Notes: generated from the sequence alone by a model not told the origin. A stretch of DNA of 19,290 nucleotides from Alphaproteobacteria bacterium (GCA_021639925.1 JAJXEL010000007.1:1-19290); one strand, 5' to 3'. Positions 1 through 7,581 are shown, numbered from the stretch's first letter. Numbers and translations: made by a program.

Positions 1-1047
1 GGCCGGTTGTCTGTATTGTTGGTCACTGTTTGCGGAGTCATGACCGCTTCTTTTTATATGGAAGAATTTTTAGAAAAAGAAAAATTTATTTCTTCCTTTT
101 TCGGCCGGTTTTTGACGATTTCTTTTTTGGCTCTGGTTTCTTTGGGGTTCACGTTATTCTTATTCGGCGCAGAAAAAGTATTCGGTTCGCCGATTCCGCC
201 GGAACTTTATGAGATATGGGCAAAACATATTACTGAATTATACCCGACATTTACATCAAACAGCGCCATTGTCAAATTTGACGGTATTCCTTTGCTGGCC
301 TGCGCGCTGGGGCTGGCGGCTTTTTGGTTTGCTCCGCTGCGGTATAAAAAACTGATGATGACCATCGGCGTGCCGGTTCTGTTTTTTGCGTTTATGACGT
401 TGCTCAGCCGCCGTTTCGCACGAACTGCTTCGGTTTTCGCCGCATTAATGATAACAGCGGCTTTAAACGTTTTTTACAACAAGATCACTTTCCTGCAAAA
501 AGAAAGTGTCCGCATGTTTTTGATTATCCCTCTAATATGTTACTTATTATGCAGTCTTTTGTTTTTAACTGCAGTGTCTTATGATATTCAAAGCGGATCT
601 CAGGCCGCCATAACAAAACCGGAAGAATATATGCCTTATATCTCCAAAGAAAAAGGAAGTATTCTGACGTCTTCTTCCCGCGGACCGGAAACGGTTTGGG
701 GCGCGGAAATTCCCGTCATCGGATCGCCTTATCATTCTAATGCGGAAGGAATTACCGACGCTTATAATATTCTGTACGGCACAGATCCGGTTGAAATACA
801 GAAATTACTGAAAAAACGCCGGGTCAAAACTATTTTGCTGGATAATCCTTATTATTATCTGCCGCAGCAGCTGAAAGAAAAGCTGGTTTTTAACCCGTTA
901 ACGTTTGTCGGGAAACTTTTAACCCAAAAGTATGAACCGTGTTTCTTAAAGCCGATCCGAGATATGCCTTTAAACGTTAAACAAAGATATATTATTTTTC
1001 ACGTCGACTTCAAGGCGTGTGAAAAATTGCAGGAAGCAAGCCCTTAA
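1..1047 (+). CDS. C-terminal part of a polytopic membrane protein, probably GT-C-type glycosyltransferase (5' end outside window)
   Basis: The frame is open to the left edge, so the true start lies outside. A TTG at 7 is only the first possible internal start. The visible 346 residues open with about six hydrophobic membrane segments (to about residue 195). A soluble C-terminal domain of about 150 residues follows. That domain contains a stretch around residues 235-250 (PVIGSPYHSNAEGI) and then a YGTDPVEIQKLLKKRRVKTI segment. Such a layout, with a soluble domain after the membrane part and a 'pYHrN.eGI' type motif, is what I associate with large GT-C glycosyltransferases or mannosyl/oligosaccharyl-transferase-like proteins of Alphaproteobacteria. 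The catalytic N-terminal loop is not in view, so the function is inference. The last 38 bases overlap the convergent GDYXXLXY gene, and no terminator hairpin is visible there. Confidence 0.6.
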   Translation, partial: GRLSVLLVTVCGVMTASFYMEEFLEKEKFISSFFGRFLTISFLALVSLGFTLFLFGAEKVFGSPIPPELYEIWAKHITELYPTFTSNSAIVKFDGIPLLACALGLAAFWFAPLRYKKLMMTIGVPVLFFAFMTLLSRRFARTASVFAALMITAALNVFYNKITFLQKESVRMFLIIPLICYLLCSLLFLTAVSYDIQSGSQAAITKPEEYMPYISKEKGSILTSSSRGPETVWGAEIPVIGSPYHSNAEGITDAYNILYGTDPVEIQKLLKKRRVKTILLDNPYYYLPQQLKEKLVFNPLTFVGKLLTQKYEPCFLKPIRDMPLNVKQRYIIFHVDFKACEKLQEASP

Positions 1048-1546
1048 CCAGCAAAACGCCGTTATTGTCTGCCAGACCGGTCAAAACGGCGTTTCCGGCG
1101 TTATCAACACTGACGACGGCATAACGGACGGCGGAAGGACGAAACGTTTTCGTTTCGGGAAAACGAAGCATATCGGAAGAAAAACGTATATCCGGCCCCT
1201 GCGTTTTCGCATTAAACGGCGACGGCGGGACAATAACGTATTTTAACAGCAGTTCTCTGGGTCTTAAAGGCCTGTCAAAAAGCGCGGAAACAAACCTTGT
1301 CCGTCCGTCGTTTAAACGTTCGACAACGATCGTTCCTTTTTCAGCGGAAAGGCTGCGGACGGGAATAAAATTGTAATAACGCAGGCGCGCAAAAGCGGAA
1401 AAAGAATCGTTTCCCGTTTCCTGTACGGACGCCGCCAGCAGCAGCCGGACTCCGGACCGGACGATCAGAGCGTCCGTAAAACAGCGGCCGGCCAAAACAA
1501 TTAAAATCAGCAGAGGACAGAAAAAAGCAGCAAAACGGCGCATCAT
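1010..1546 (-). CDS. GDYXXLXY domain protein, third gene of the DUF2157/DUF4401 operon
   Basis: This 178-residue protein has one N-terminal hydrophobic segment (residues about 7-25) and a periplasmic-looking remainder. The family is named for a GDYxxLxY signature. Here the equivalent stretch appears degenerate (ARLRYYNF around residue 54), with a later RPRELLLKYVI and a C-terminal SAVRYAVVSVDNAGNAVLTGL that resembles the second conserved half. The function of the family is unknown, and the assignment leans on position after DUF2157 and DUF4401 genes. The start is the first of two adjacent ATG codons. It overlaps the stop of the preceding gene by four bases (ATGA), with GGAG five bases upstream, which implies translational coupling. 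The 3' end overlaps the convergent gene from the left edge. Confidence 0.6.
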   Translation of the reverse strand: MMRRFAAFFCPLLILIVLAGRCFTDALIVRSGVRLLLAASVQETGNDSFSAFARLRYYNFIPVRSLSAEKGTIVVERLNDGRTRFVSALFDRPLRPRELLLKYVIVPPSPFNAKTQGPDIRFSSDMLRFPETKTFRPSAVRYAVVSVDNAGNAVLTGLADNNGVLLVKGLLPAIFHTP

Positions 1547-2565
1547 ATTTTCTCCGGCAGCGCGAAACGCTTTAAACGCAGATAAAACAAGCCGAAAACA
1601 ATACCGGAAAGAGCAGCGACAAGTCCGGCCGCAAACAAAGAAATCGGCAGCGACAAAAAGAAAACAATCAAAAAGCAGGAAAACAAAATCGCAGCGATCC
1701 GCCCCATGACACGGGAATCTGTAAAAAAAGCCGTCAAAAACAAAACCGCCGATCCGGCCAGCCCGCCCGACAACAGCAGAGCGCAGGAAAACAATCCGGC
1801 CGCGACCAAACAGGACAAAACAATTTCACCCGTTTCCAAATCCCCGCGCAGGCCAAAAATCAGCATCAAAGCTTCCGCCGTAAACGCCGCGGCCATTATA
1901 AAACCGCTTTGAGGAATGGGAACAACCGTTCCCGCCAGCAAAGCAGCTTCATACCCTAAAATCAAAAAAAGCGGCAAAACGGCAAAAATAACCGACGGTT
2001 CGCGCCAATACAGACTTTTCAAAGGGAACAACACCCCGGCCGCGCCGGCCAAAGAAAAAAATCCCGCCAACAAAAACAAAGAAACGGGGCCGCTTGTCCA
2101 AAACGCCGCCGCAGCGGAAACAAAAAACCAAAAAGCCAGCAGCGCTCTTGTTTCACGCCCTTTCGGGCAAAACGCGCCGCGCAGCAGGAAAAACAAAAGA
2201 ATTCCCGGCACGGCGAAAGGAGAAAAACGAAACAAAGTTTCCGCCAACAAAAACAGGCCGGTCCAAAAATATACCTTAAAGAAAAACCGCCAGCCGGCAG
2301 AAACGGCTTTTCCCGCGCCGATACCGCCGAACAAAACCAAAAACACCCCGGCAAAAACGGCATACGGGCGCAGTCCGGCAAAACAAATTAAGGCAGCCGC
2401 CTGCGAAACAATCAAAGAAACGATATTATGAAACGGGTCTCTTTTGGCCGTTTTCTGTTCCGCATCAATCTGACAGGCTTTTTTTAAAGCCGGTTCGACA
2501 AGCGGATCAAAAACCGAAATATTTAAACAGGCCAGCACCTGGCGCAGCGAAAATTCAGACGGCAT
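1543..2565 (-). CDS. DUF4401-type polytopic membrane protein
   Basis: The 340-residue protein has a short hydrophilic N-terminus with the pattern FSLRQVLACL near residues 5-14, then about ten hydrophobic helices. This matches the DUF4401 architecture. Function is unknown in the family. It starts at ATG 2565 with AAAGGAG six bases upstream, and the start lies inside the last 11 bases of the upstream DUF2157-like gene. It shares ATGA with the downstream GDYXXLXY gene, so the three are almost certainly one transcript and probably one membrane complex (inference). Antisense open frames across this gene come from its A-rich plus strand and have no ribosome sites or recognisable proteins. Confidence 0.7.
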   Translation of the reverse strand: MPSEFSLRQVLACLNISVFDPLVEPALKKACQIDAEQKTAKRDPFHNIVSLIVSQAAALICFAGLRPYAVFAGVFLVLFGGIGAGKAVSAGWRFFFKVYFWTGLFLLAETLFRFSPFAVPGILLFFLLRGAFCPKGRETRALLAFWFFVSAAAAFWTSGPVSLFLLAGFFSLAGAAGVLFPLKSLYWREPSVIFAVLPLFLILGYEAALLAGTVVPIPQSGFIMAAAFTAEALMLIFGLRGDLETGEIVLSCLVAAGLFSCALLLSGGLAGSAVLFLTAFFTDSRVMGRIAAILFSCFLIVFFLSLPISLFAAGLVAALSGIVFGLFYLRLKRFALPEKI

Positions 2566-3556
2566 GTTTTTCTCCTTTTATCCGGGCGACATACAGACGT
2601 TCCCCGATCAGCGCGGCGGCGATCAGCGCGGAAAAAAGGGTACAAAACAGCGCCCGGCACAAACCGGACGGAAAATCAAACGCATAAATGCAGCGATACA
2701 GCAGCATACCGCCCCAGCATACGGAAAACAGGCCCGTCAGCCGCCGCCCCGTCCGGTCGGGAACGCGGACAGCGTACAGGCGGGCGCAAACACATGAACA
2801 AATACCGCACAACACAAAAGAAATATCTTCCGGATTCAGGGAACGGACAGAGAGACACTGTACTCCGGCAGCCGCGGACAAAAACAGCATCATTCCTGCC
2901 AGCGGAAAAAATCCGAAACAGGACCGGTTCCATAATTCCGGCCGAAAAGGCAGATATTCGCGCGCGGCAAGGCAAAGCAGATTAAATGCCGCCGCCAGAA
3001 TAAAAAAAGTCGTCGCGCCGACAATAAACGACGGCAGGGCGAATTGAACGCCGTACAAGCAAATCGCCGCGTTTAAAACGACAAAAGCCGACAATTGCGT
3101 GCCGGCGCGCTGCGACGGAACGGCCCAGACGGCCAGCAAAGCAAACCACAAAAAGAATTCTTCATACAAAAAAGAATTTGTCCTGAAAACAATACCGGGC
3201 AAAAAAATCATCAGGCCGATCAAAACGGCGCCGGCATAATCCGCAACGGCAGACCGGCCGCGGATACAGGCGCATAAAACGAACAAAACGGCCAAAAGAA
3301 CAAAACCGCCGGGTTGATAAAAAAAGCCCCATTTTGAAACCATGATAAAAAAAGCGGCGGCCAAAAAGCTCAATCCCGTCATAAAACGCAGAATCAGCAA
3401 AATGAATTTTACCCATTTTCTGTCACAACGGCACAGCGCCGCGGCGCGCAGAAAATCCGAAGACGGCAGGACTCCCGCCCGGCAAAGGCGCAGGACTCCT
3501 TTCGGAGAAACGGGTTCGTTCAAATAAGCTTCCGTTTTTTTATCAGGAACGATCAA
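2555..3556 (-). CDS. DUF2157-type polytopic membrane protein, first gene of its operon (TTG start)
   Basis: The 333-residue protein has an N-terminal hydrophilic helix pair (residues about 15-50, including VLRLCRAGVLPSSDFLRAA) followed by roughly ten membrane helices. DUF2157 proteins show this cytosolic N-terminal domain plus multi-pass core. No catalytic role is known. The start is TTG at 3556, preceded by AAGGA with a seven-base spacer, and no ATG occurs for about 50 codons. That makes the TTG start convincing. It is the promoter-proximal gene of the trio, and a TATAAT box for this strand lies at 3595-3600. It overlaps the DUF4401 gene by 11 bases. Confidence 0.7.
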   Translation of the reverse strand: MIVPDKKTEAYLNEPVSPKGVLRLCRAGVLPSSDFLRAAALCRCDRKWVKFILLILRFMTGLSFLAAAFFIMVSKWGFFYQPGGFVLLAVLFVLCACIRGRSAVADYAGAVLIGLMIFLPGIVFRTNSFLYEEFFLWFALLAVWAVPSQRAGTQLSAFVVLNAAICLYGVQFALPSFIVGATTFFILAAAFNLLCLAAREYLPFRPELWNRSCFGFFPLAGMMLFLSAAAGVQCLSVRSLNPEDISFVLCGICSCVCARLYAVRVPDRTGRRLTGLFSVCWGGMLLYRCIYAFDFPSGLCRALFCTLFSALIAAALIGERLYVARIKGEKHAV

Positions 3557-3558
3557 TC

Positions 3559-3586
3559 TTTCTTCCTTTTGTTTTAAGACTATAAT
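3559..3586 (+). promoter_or_regulatory. Sigma70-like promoter for the unknown exported pair
   Basis: A perfect TATAAT at 3581-3586 stands 31 bases before the ATG at 3617. The best -35 at 16-base spacing is TTTCTT (3559-3564), which is weak. It partly overlaps the leader of the divergent operon. Confidence 0.45.
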
Positions 3587-3594
3587 TTTTCGAA

Positions 3595-3600
3595 ATTATA
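3595..3600 (-). promoter_or_regulatory. -10 box for the DUF2157 operon
   Basis: The minus strand reads TATAAT here, 38 bases ahead of the TTG start at 3556. No good -35 is seen at 16-18 bases upstream. With the plus-strand -10 only eight bases away, the two polymerase sites would overlap, so transcription of the two operons may be mutually exclusive (inference). Confidence 0.4.
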
Positions 3601-3616
3601 TTTTATAGTTGCCGAT

Positions 3617-5329
3617 ATGAACAGTTTTTTCAAAACGGCAGCGTTATTTTTTTTCCTGACGGCCCCGGCGGGCGCGCAGACGCTTGACATACAAACGGGA
3701 CACGAAATGAAAAGAATCGCCTATTCCGCCAAGGCGGGCGTGGAAGTTTTTGCCGAAGCGGCCGGCGGAAAATGGTGCGAAGATATCCTGAGCCTGAAAA
3801 TTTTCGCGCAGGACGAAACGGCTTTTGAAGAAACCGCCCTGAACGCTTTGATGGCAAAAGTGGCGCTGGTGCTGAACAACGAATGTCCTTCCGCTTTACA
3901 GGCCGTCATTGACGGTTACAGCGCCAATACGCTGGTTTATCAGGGATCGGCTTCGGCAACGGACAAATGGAAACCGGAAAAAGGCACTTTAAAAGTAAAA
4001 ATCAGGCAGCTGCAGGCCGCCGCCGTCAATACCGCGCGCCCAAAAGACGGCTTCCCCGTCAAAGAATGGGCGCCGCCGGCCGGAAAACAAAGAATTGTCG
4101 CGCACATTGATCCGCAGACGGCTTTGGAATACAGGATATATTCCAAAGACAAAAGCTGTTCCATTTTATACACGACCGACAAACCCGCGGACAAAATCAA
4201 AAACTGGTTTATCAGCGTCGGCAGCAACTCTTGTTCGGAAAACCTGATTTACGGCAGGGCGGAAGTTTCCGTTTTTAATGAAAAAGGAAATCTGGAAACA
4301 ACGTTGGACGGTTATTTTACCGAAGGGCGTTTCACGGGACGGAAGAATTTAAACGTCGTTTTGCTGAACCGTTACGGGGCCGGAAAAAACGAACAGAATT
4401 TAAGCTATCTGATCGATTCGGATTCCGAATTGAAAATTCATTATCTGGGGTATTTAAAAAGCCGACCCAACCGGAAAACCGGTTTTTATTCGCCCTGGAC
4501 GGGGTGTTCGCCGTTTGTCATCGCCGCCGTAACGGAAAATGAAGAGTTGTTTTTGGAAAACGCCGTGACCGACAACATCTTGCGGACGGCGGAAAGTTTC
4601 GCCGATATTTTCTGTCATGGGGCGACGCAGATGAAATTTTTCGCAACGACCGTCCCGCAGGGAATTCCCGGCATGGACATGCCCGAAACCGCCAAAAAAA
4701 ATTCCGAAGAAACGGCGGATACGGAATCGCGGTTGATTTATGCGGCCGTTTTGGAAAGAAAACCCGGCAAAAAATGGAAAATCGTATCGGACAAAACGCA
4801 AAACCTGGCCCGGCTGAGGGAAAATGCCCGCCGCGCCGAAAATCTGCGCGAACATCAATTAATGATGGCGGACTATAACGAATTAACAAAGTCGGATTAT
4901 CTGGGGCGGCTGGCTTATATGATCGGCGCGGACAGGATCGACAATCTGCCCGCCATGCTGACCGCGGCGGCCATTATGCAAAAACCGGTGCGCGTCAATA
5001 TGCTGGTCAATATTTCTTCTTTGGGGCTGGACAAAGCCTGGGCCGGCTGGCCGGCGGAATTTCTGATTACGCAGACCAGCGGGCTGCTGAACAGGCCGGG
5101 CTGGCATATTGTCAGCGGCAATCTGCGTCCGATGACCGCCGAAGAAAGAAAACAAAATAAAAAAACAGACGCCTTCAGTTCCGGCGTTCTGGAGCTGTCT
5201 TCCGCCGCCGCCTGCGAACAGGAAGCCTGCGGAGAAGTCGCCGATCTGGTCGGTTTAATCCGGCGGCGGCATGAAAAACCGAACTGGCTGCCGTATCACG
5301 CTCCTTACAAACAGGGGGACGATTCATGA
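3617..5329 (+). CDS. Exported protein of unknown function (570 aa)
   Basis: I do not recognise this protein. Residues 1-20 form a signal peptide (Lys-containing n-region, FFFLTAP core, AGA just before QTLD), so it is exported and probably periplasmic. The remainder has no long hydrophobic stretch. It contains eight cysteines, an even number spaced as near pairs (KSC/NSC, AAC/EAC), which suits disulfides. An acidic/charged region lies around residues 355-410, with REN/REH-rich helix potential. The ATG at 3617 follows the TATAAT box, but no strong ribosome site is visible. It overlaps the next gene by ATGA, so the two are translationally coupled and likely act together at the envelope. It is divergent from the DUF2157 operon. 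Confidence 0.6.
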   Translation: MNSFFKTAALFFFLTAPAGAQTLDIQTGHEMKRIAYSAKAGVEVFAEAAGGKWCEDILSLKIFAQDETAFEETALNALMAKVALVLNNECPSALQAVIDGYSANTLVYQGSASATDKWKPEKGTLKVKIRQLQAAAVNTARPKDGFPVKEWAPPAGKQRIVAHIDPQTALEYRIYSKDKSCSILYTTDKPADKIKNWFISVGSNSCSENLIYGRAEVSVFNEKGNLETTLDGYFTEGRFTGRKNLNVVLLNRYGAGKNEQNLSYLIDSDSELKIHYLGYLKSRPNRKTGFYSPWTGCSPFVIAAVTENEELFLENAVTDNILRTAESFADIFCHGATQMKFFATTVPQGIPGMDMPETAKKNSEETADTESRLIYAAVLERKPGKKWKIVSDKTQNLARLRENARRAENLREHQLMMADYNELTKSDYLGRLAYMIGADRIDNLPAMLTAAAIMQKPVRVNMLVNISSLGLDKAWAGWPAEFLITQTSGLLNRPGWHIVSGNLRPMTAEERKQNKKTDAFSSGVLELSSAAACEQEACGEVADLVGLIRRRHEKPNWLPYHAPYKQGDDS

Positions 5330-6354
5330 CAAAAAGCATGTGGGTCGCCGTAACGATTTTATTCCTGCTGTTCACAGCCTGCGGCGTTTTTATGGTCTTG
5401 CTGCAAAAAGACGAAGAAGAAAAAAACATTCATTACTTTTTAACCCGGAACCGTCTGAACAACAGCGTGTCGTATCAGGATTTATCTTTGTCCGTTTCCG
5501 ACGCCGCCGTATTAAAAAACGTTTCGGTCCGTTTAAACGCTCTGCCCGGCCTGGCTAATAAAACAGACGAGTTCGCCGTGCATGATTACAAAGAAAGCGG
5601 GCATATTGCGACCAGACTGTCCTTCAGCGCCAGGAACGTTTCCTTTCAGCTGGTAGACATTGCCCGGATATTAAAAAAATCAGATGAAAGCGTTGTTGAT
5701 TCTCTGGCTTTTTTCAATCCGGCAGCGGATATTTTAAATTTCCCGCTGTACGCCGTCATGCTGGCCGGCTGCAACAGCGTTTTCGCCAATGTCAAAGGCG
5801 AATACGCCTATTATCCGGCGGCAAAAAAAATGACGCTGGCGGCGGATATAACCGACAAATGTCTGGGACGCTGGAATTTTTCGGTTTCCCTGAACAATAT
5901 TTCCAACGCCCAGCAGGGACAGCTGGTTTTAGCGTTTAAGCATTTCGTACAAAAAGGCAGCCCCGTATCGGATTTAAAAAATTTCCTGAACGGCGCCGTT
6001 GTGACTTCGTTGTCATTTTCTTATACGGAATCGGGATTGGTCAATGGGTATAAACGATATATCGACACGCTTTACCTGCGCCAGCCCAACGCCCCCAGCC
6101 CCGCCGAACCGGGCAGCCGCGAAATTCAGAAAATCGTTTCGTATCTGTCCTTTTCAAACGCGCACAGGCAGAGGAACGCGGATATTGCGCAGACAATCGC
6201 CGCTTTTATCAAATCGCCCGATAAAATCAGTTTTCAAAGCAAACCGGGCAAAGAAGTTCCTCTGCGTGTGCTGAACGGTTCGTTCCTGCGGCGCATGACG
6301 GATCTGTTGCTGCGGCTGGATACGACAGTCACGCTTGAAAAATCAACTTTTTAA
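5326..6354 (+). CDS. Membrane-anchored or lipidated periplasmic protein of unknown function (342 aa)
   Basis: The start codon overlaps the stop of the 570-residue exported protein (ATGA). The N-terminus is a hydrophobic segment from residue 5 to about 27, which looks like an uncleaved anchor. An LFTAC pattern ending at Cys19 could instead be a lipobox. However, hydrophobicity continues past the cysteine and favours the anchor. The rest is a soluble domain rich in alternating beta-type sequence (LSLSVSDAAVLKNVSVRL and similar), ending with a basic helical tail. The overall look recalls envelope proteins of AsmA/YdgA-like style, but no motif supports a firm assignment. It ends three bases from the stop of convergent cysK, with no hairpin between them. 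Confidence 0.55.
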   Translation: MTKSMWVAVTILFLLFTACGVFMVLLQKDEEEKNIHYFLTRNRLNNSVSYQDLSLSVSDAAVLKNVSVRLNALPGLANKTDEFAVHDYKESGHIATRLSFSARNVSFQLVDIARILKKSDESVVDSLAFFNPAADILNFPLYAVMLAGCNSVFANVKGEYAYYPAAKKMTLAADITDKCLGRWNFSVSLNNISNAQQGQLVLAFKHFVQKGSPVSDLKNFLNGAVVTSLSFSYTESGLVNGYKRYIDTLYLRQPNAPSPAEPGSREIQKIVSYLSFSNAHRQRNADIAQTIAAFIKSPDKISFQSKPGKEVPLRVLNGSFLRRMTDLLLRLDTTVTLEKSTF

Positions 6355-6357
6355 CAT

Positions 6358-7290
6358 TTATTCGGCAAACATCGGCGTTGATAAATATCTTTCCCCCGTA
6401 TCGGGCAGCAGAACAACGATTGTTTTTCCTTTGTTTTCAGGACGTTTTGCCACCTGCGCCGCCGCATAAACGGCCGCCGCGGAAGAAATGCCCGCCAAAA
6501 TCCCTTCCCGGCGCGCCAATATCCTGCCGGTTTTAAAAGCCTGGTCCCCCGTCACGCGAATGATTTCATCGTAAATCTGCCGGTCTAAAATTTCCGGCAC
6601 AAAATTCGCGCCAATTCCCTGCAAGGGGTGAGGTCCGGCCTTTCCTTCGGACAAAAGAGGCGACGCGTCGGGTTCGACGGCAATGACTTTTATTTCCGGA
6701 TTTTTCGATTTCAAATACCGGCCGACGCCCGTCAGCGTGCCGCCCGTTCCGACGCCGGCAACAAAAATATCGACTTTGCCGTCCGTATCCTGCCAGATTT
6801 CAGGGCCGGTCGTTGCTGCGTGCGCCGCGGGATTCGCCGGGTTCGAAAATTGGCCGGGAATAAAGCTGTCCGGCGTTTTCGCGGCAATTTCTTCGGCTTT
6901 TTCCACCGCGCCGGCCATACCTTTCGCTCCTTCGGTCAAAACGATTTCGGCGCCGTAAGCCTTTAACAGACTGCGGCGTTCAACGCTCATCGTTTCGGGC
7001 ATTGTCAAAATAACTTTGTACCCGCGCGACAGCCCCACGCAGGCCAGTCCGATGCCCGTATTCCCGCTGGTCGGTTCGACAATGACGGCCCCCGGTTTCA
7101 ACAAGCCTTTTTCTTCGGCATCGTCTATCATCGCTTTGGCGACCCTGTCTTTGACCGACCCGGCCGGGTTAAACATTTCCAATTTTGCCAGCACCGCCGC
7201 GCCGAGGCCTTCCGCTTTTTCATAGTTCGACAATTCCATCAAAGGCGTACGCCCGATCAGTTCCGAAACCGTTTTATAAATTTTTGTCAT
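6358..7290 (-). CDS. cysK: Cysteine synthase A (O-acetylserine sulfhydrylase)
   Basis: CysK is a cytosolic PLP enzyme that makes cysteine from O-acetylserine and sulfide. The 310-residue product has the expected length and all landmarks. NPAGSVKDR carries the PLP lysine (Lys47), TSGNTGIGLA (74-83) binds substrate carboxylate, GVGTGGT is the phosphate-binding loop, and PDTGERYLS is near the C-terminus. The start is ATG 7290, with AAGGA six bases upstream. The open frame continues 38 codons further upstream, but that extension runs through the terminator hairpin and the small peptide gene and is not coding. An intrinsic terminator at 7315-7343 and a Cys-rich 41-residue gene sit directly upstream. 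A Rrf2 regulator is divergent. Together they point to regulation by cysteine or Fe-S status. Confidence 0.95.
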   Translation of the reverse strand: MTKIYKTVSELIGRTPLMELSNYEKAEGLGAAVLAKLEMFNPAGSVKDRVAKAMIDDAEEKGLLKPGAVIVEPTSGNTGIGLACVGLSRGYKVILTMPETMSVERRSLLKAYGAEIVLTEGAKGMAGAVEKAEEIAAKTPDSFIPGQFSNPANPAAHAATTGPEIWQDTDGKVDIFVAGVGTGGTLTGVGRYLKSKNPEIKVIAVEPDASPLLSEGKAGPHPLQGIGANFVPEILDRQIYDEIIRVTGDQAFKTGRILARREGILAGISSAAAVYAAAQVAKRPENKGKTIVVLLPDTGERYLSTPMFAE

Positions 7291-7314
7291 GTTCAATCCT
7301 TCTTTTTCATTCAT

Positions 7315-7343
7315 AAAAAAGGGCTTTCCAGCGCAGAAAGCCC
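7315..7343 (-). terminator. Intrinsic terminator between the Cys-rich peptide gene and cysK (possible attenuator)
   Basis: On the minus strand GGGCTTTC pairs with GAAAGCCC (8 bp) around a 7-base loop. Six T follow, giving a textbook rho-independent terminator. It ends only 25 bases before the cysK ATG and 19 bases after the small ORF. Its 5' arm can alternatively pair with the last codons of the small ORF: 7365-7372 with 7333-7340, eight pairs including one G-U. The adjacent six bases at 7380-7385 can pair with 7331-7336. This is the geometry of an attenuator. Confidence 0.75.
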
Positions 7344-7361
7344 CCGAAACACATATTTTCG

Positions 7362-7487
7362 TTACTTTCCGCAGCCGCACTGCGCAACCGTCCCGCAGCC
7401 GCACGGTCTTACCGGGCAGTCACACGCGGCAAACGCCGCGGAAGTGTAAAGCAGGCAGGCAAACGCGAACAAAACCACTTTCTTCAT
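7362..7487 (-). CDS. 41-residue cysteine-rich secreted peptide or Cys leader peptide upstream of cysK
   Basis: ATG at 7487 has AAAGGA six bases upstream and a strong promoter at 7524-7551. Residues 1-20 look like a signal peptide (MKKVVLFAFACLLYTSAAFA), ending in AFA before Ala21. The 21-residue remainder holds six cysteines at 22, 24, 29, 31, 37 and 39, spaced as CxC, CGC and CGC. With Cys11 there are seven in 41 residues. Two readings are possible. It may be a leader peptide whose Cys codons sense charged tRNA-Cys and control the terminator ahead of cysK. It may instead be a small exported Cys/Gly-rich (metal- or thiol-binding) peptide that merely shares the transcript. The full signal peptide is unusual for a leader. 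The codon-to-terminator pairing is unusual for a plain secreted peptide. I do not recognise a named family. Confidence 0.65.
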   Translation of the reverse strand: MKKVVLFAFACLLYTSAAFAACDCPVRPCGCGTVAQCGCGK

Positions 7488-7523
7488 TTTATGTCCTTTC
7501 TTTTCGAAGTGAAAACATTATTT

Positions 7524-7551
7524 ATTATGGAGCTCTTTCTTGAAAAGTCAA
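7524..7551 (-). promoter_or_regulatory. Sigma70-type promoter of the Cys-rich peptide/cysK transcript
   Basis: The minus strand shows TTGACT (7551-7546), a 16-base spacer and CATAAT (7529-7524), with five of six consensus matches in each box. This gives a leader of about 30 bases before the peptide ATG. The -35 is part of an inverted repeat TTGA-N4-TCAA at 7540-7551, a possible operator half. Confidence 0.6.
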
Positions 7552-7556
7552 CCAAA

Positions 7557-7581
7557 ATAGTAGACTTTAAATAAAGCTTAT
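7557..7581. promoter_or_regulatory. Candidate operator for the Rrf2 regulator
   Basis: Bases 7557-7566 (ATAGTAGACT) match nine of ten positions of the left half of the IscR type 1 site as I remember it (ATASYYGACT). The right half matches poorly. The segment also contains a perfect CTTTA-AA-TAAAG inverted repeat at 7565-7576. It lies just upstream of the -35 of the peptide/cysK promoter and upstream of the regulator itself, where an autoregulatory and divergent control site would be expected. Inference only. Confidence 0.3.

Noticed and set aside
1916..2431. Plus-strand open frames across the DUF4401 and DUF2157 genes
   Set aside because: Lys/Ala/Pro-rich shadow translations of A-rich antisense strand, with no ribosome site and no recognisable domain.
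5326..6354. Lipoprotein call for the 342-residue protein
   Set aside because: Cys19 is in a lipobox-like context, but the hydrophobic stretch continues past it, which favours an uncleaved anchor. Left open rather than asserted.
7291..7404. N-terminal extension of cysK by 38 codons
   Set aside because: It reads through the terminator hairpin and the small ORF 3' end. The ATG at 7290 has a good ribosome site and gives the normal CysK length.
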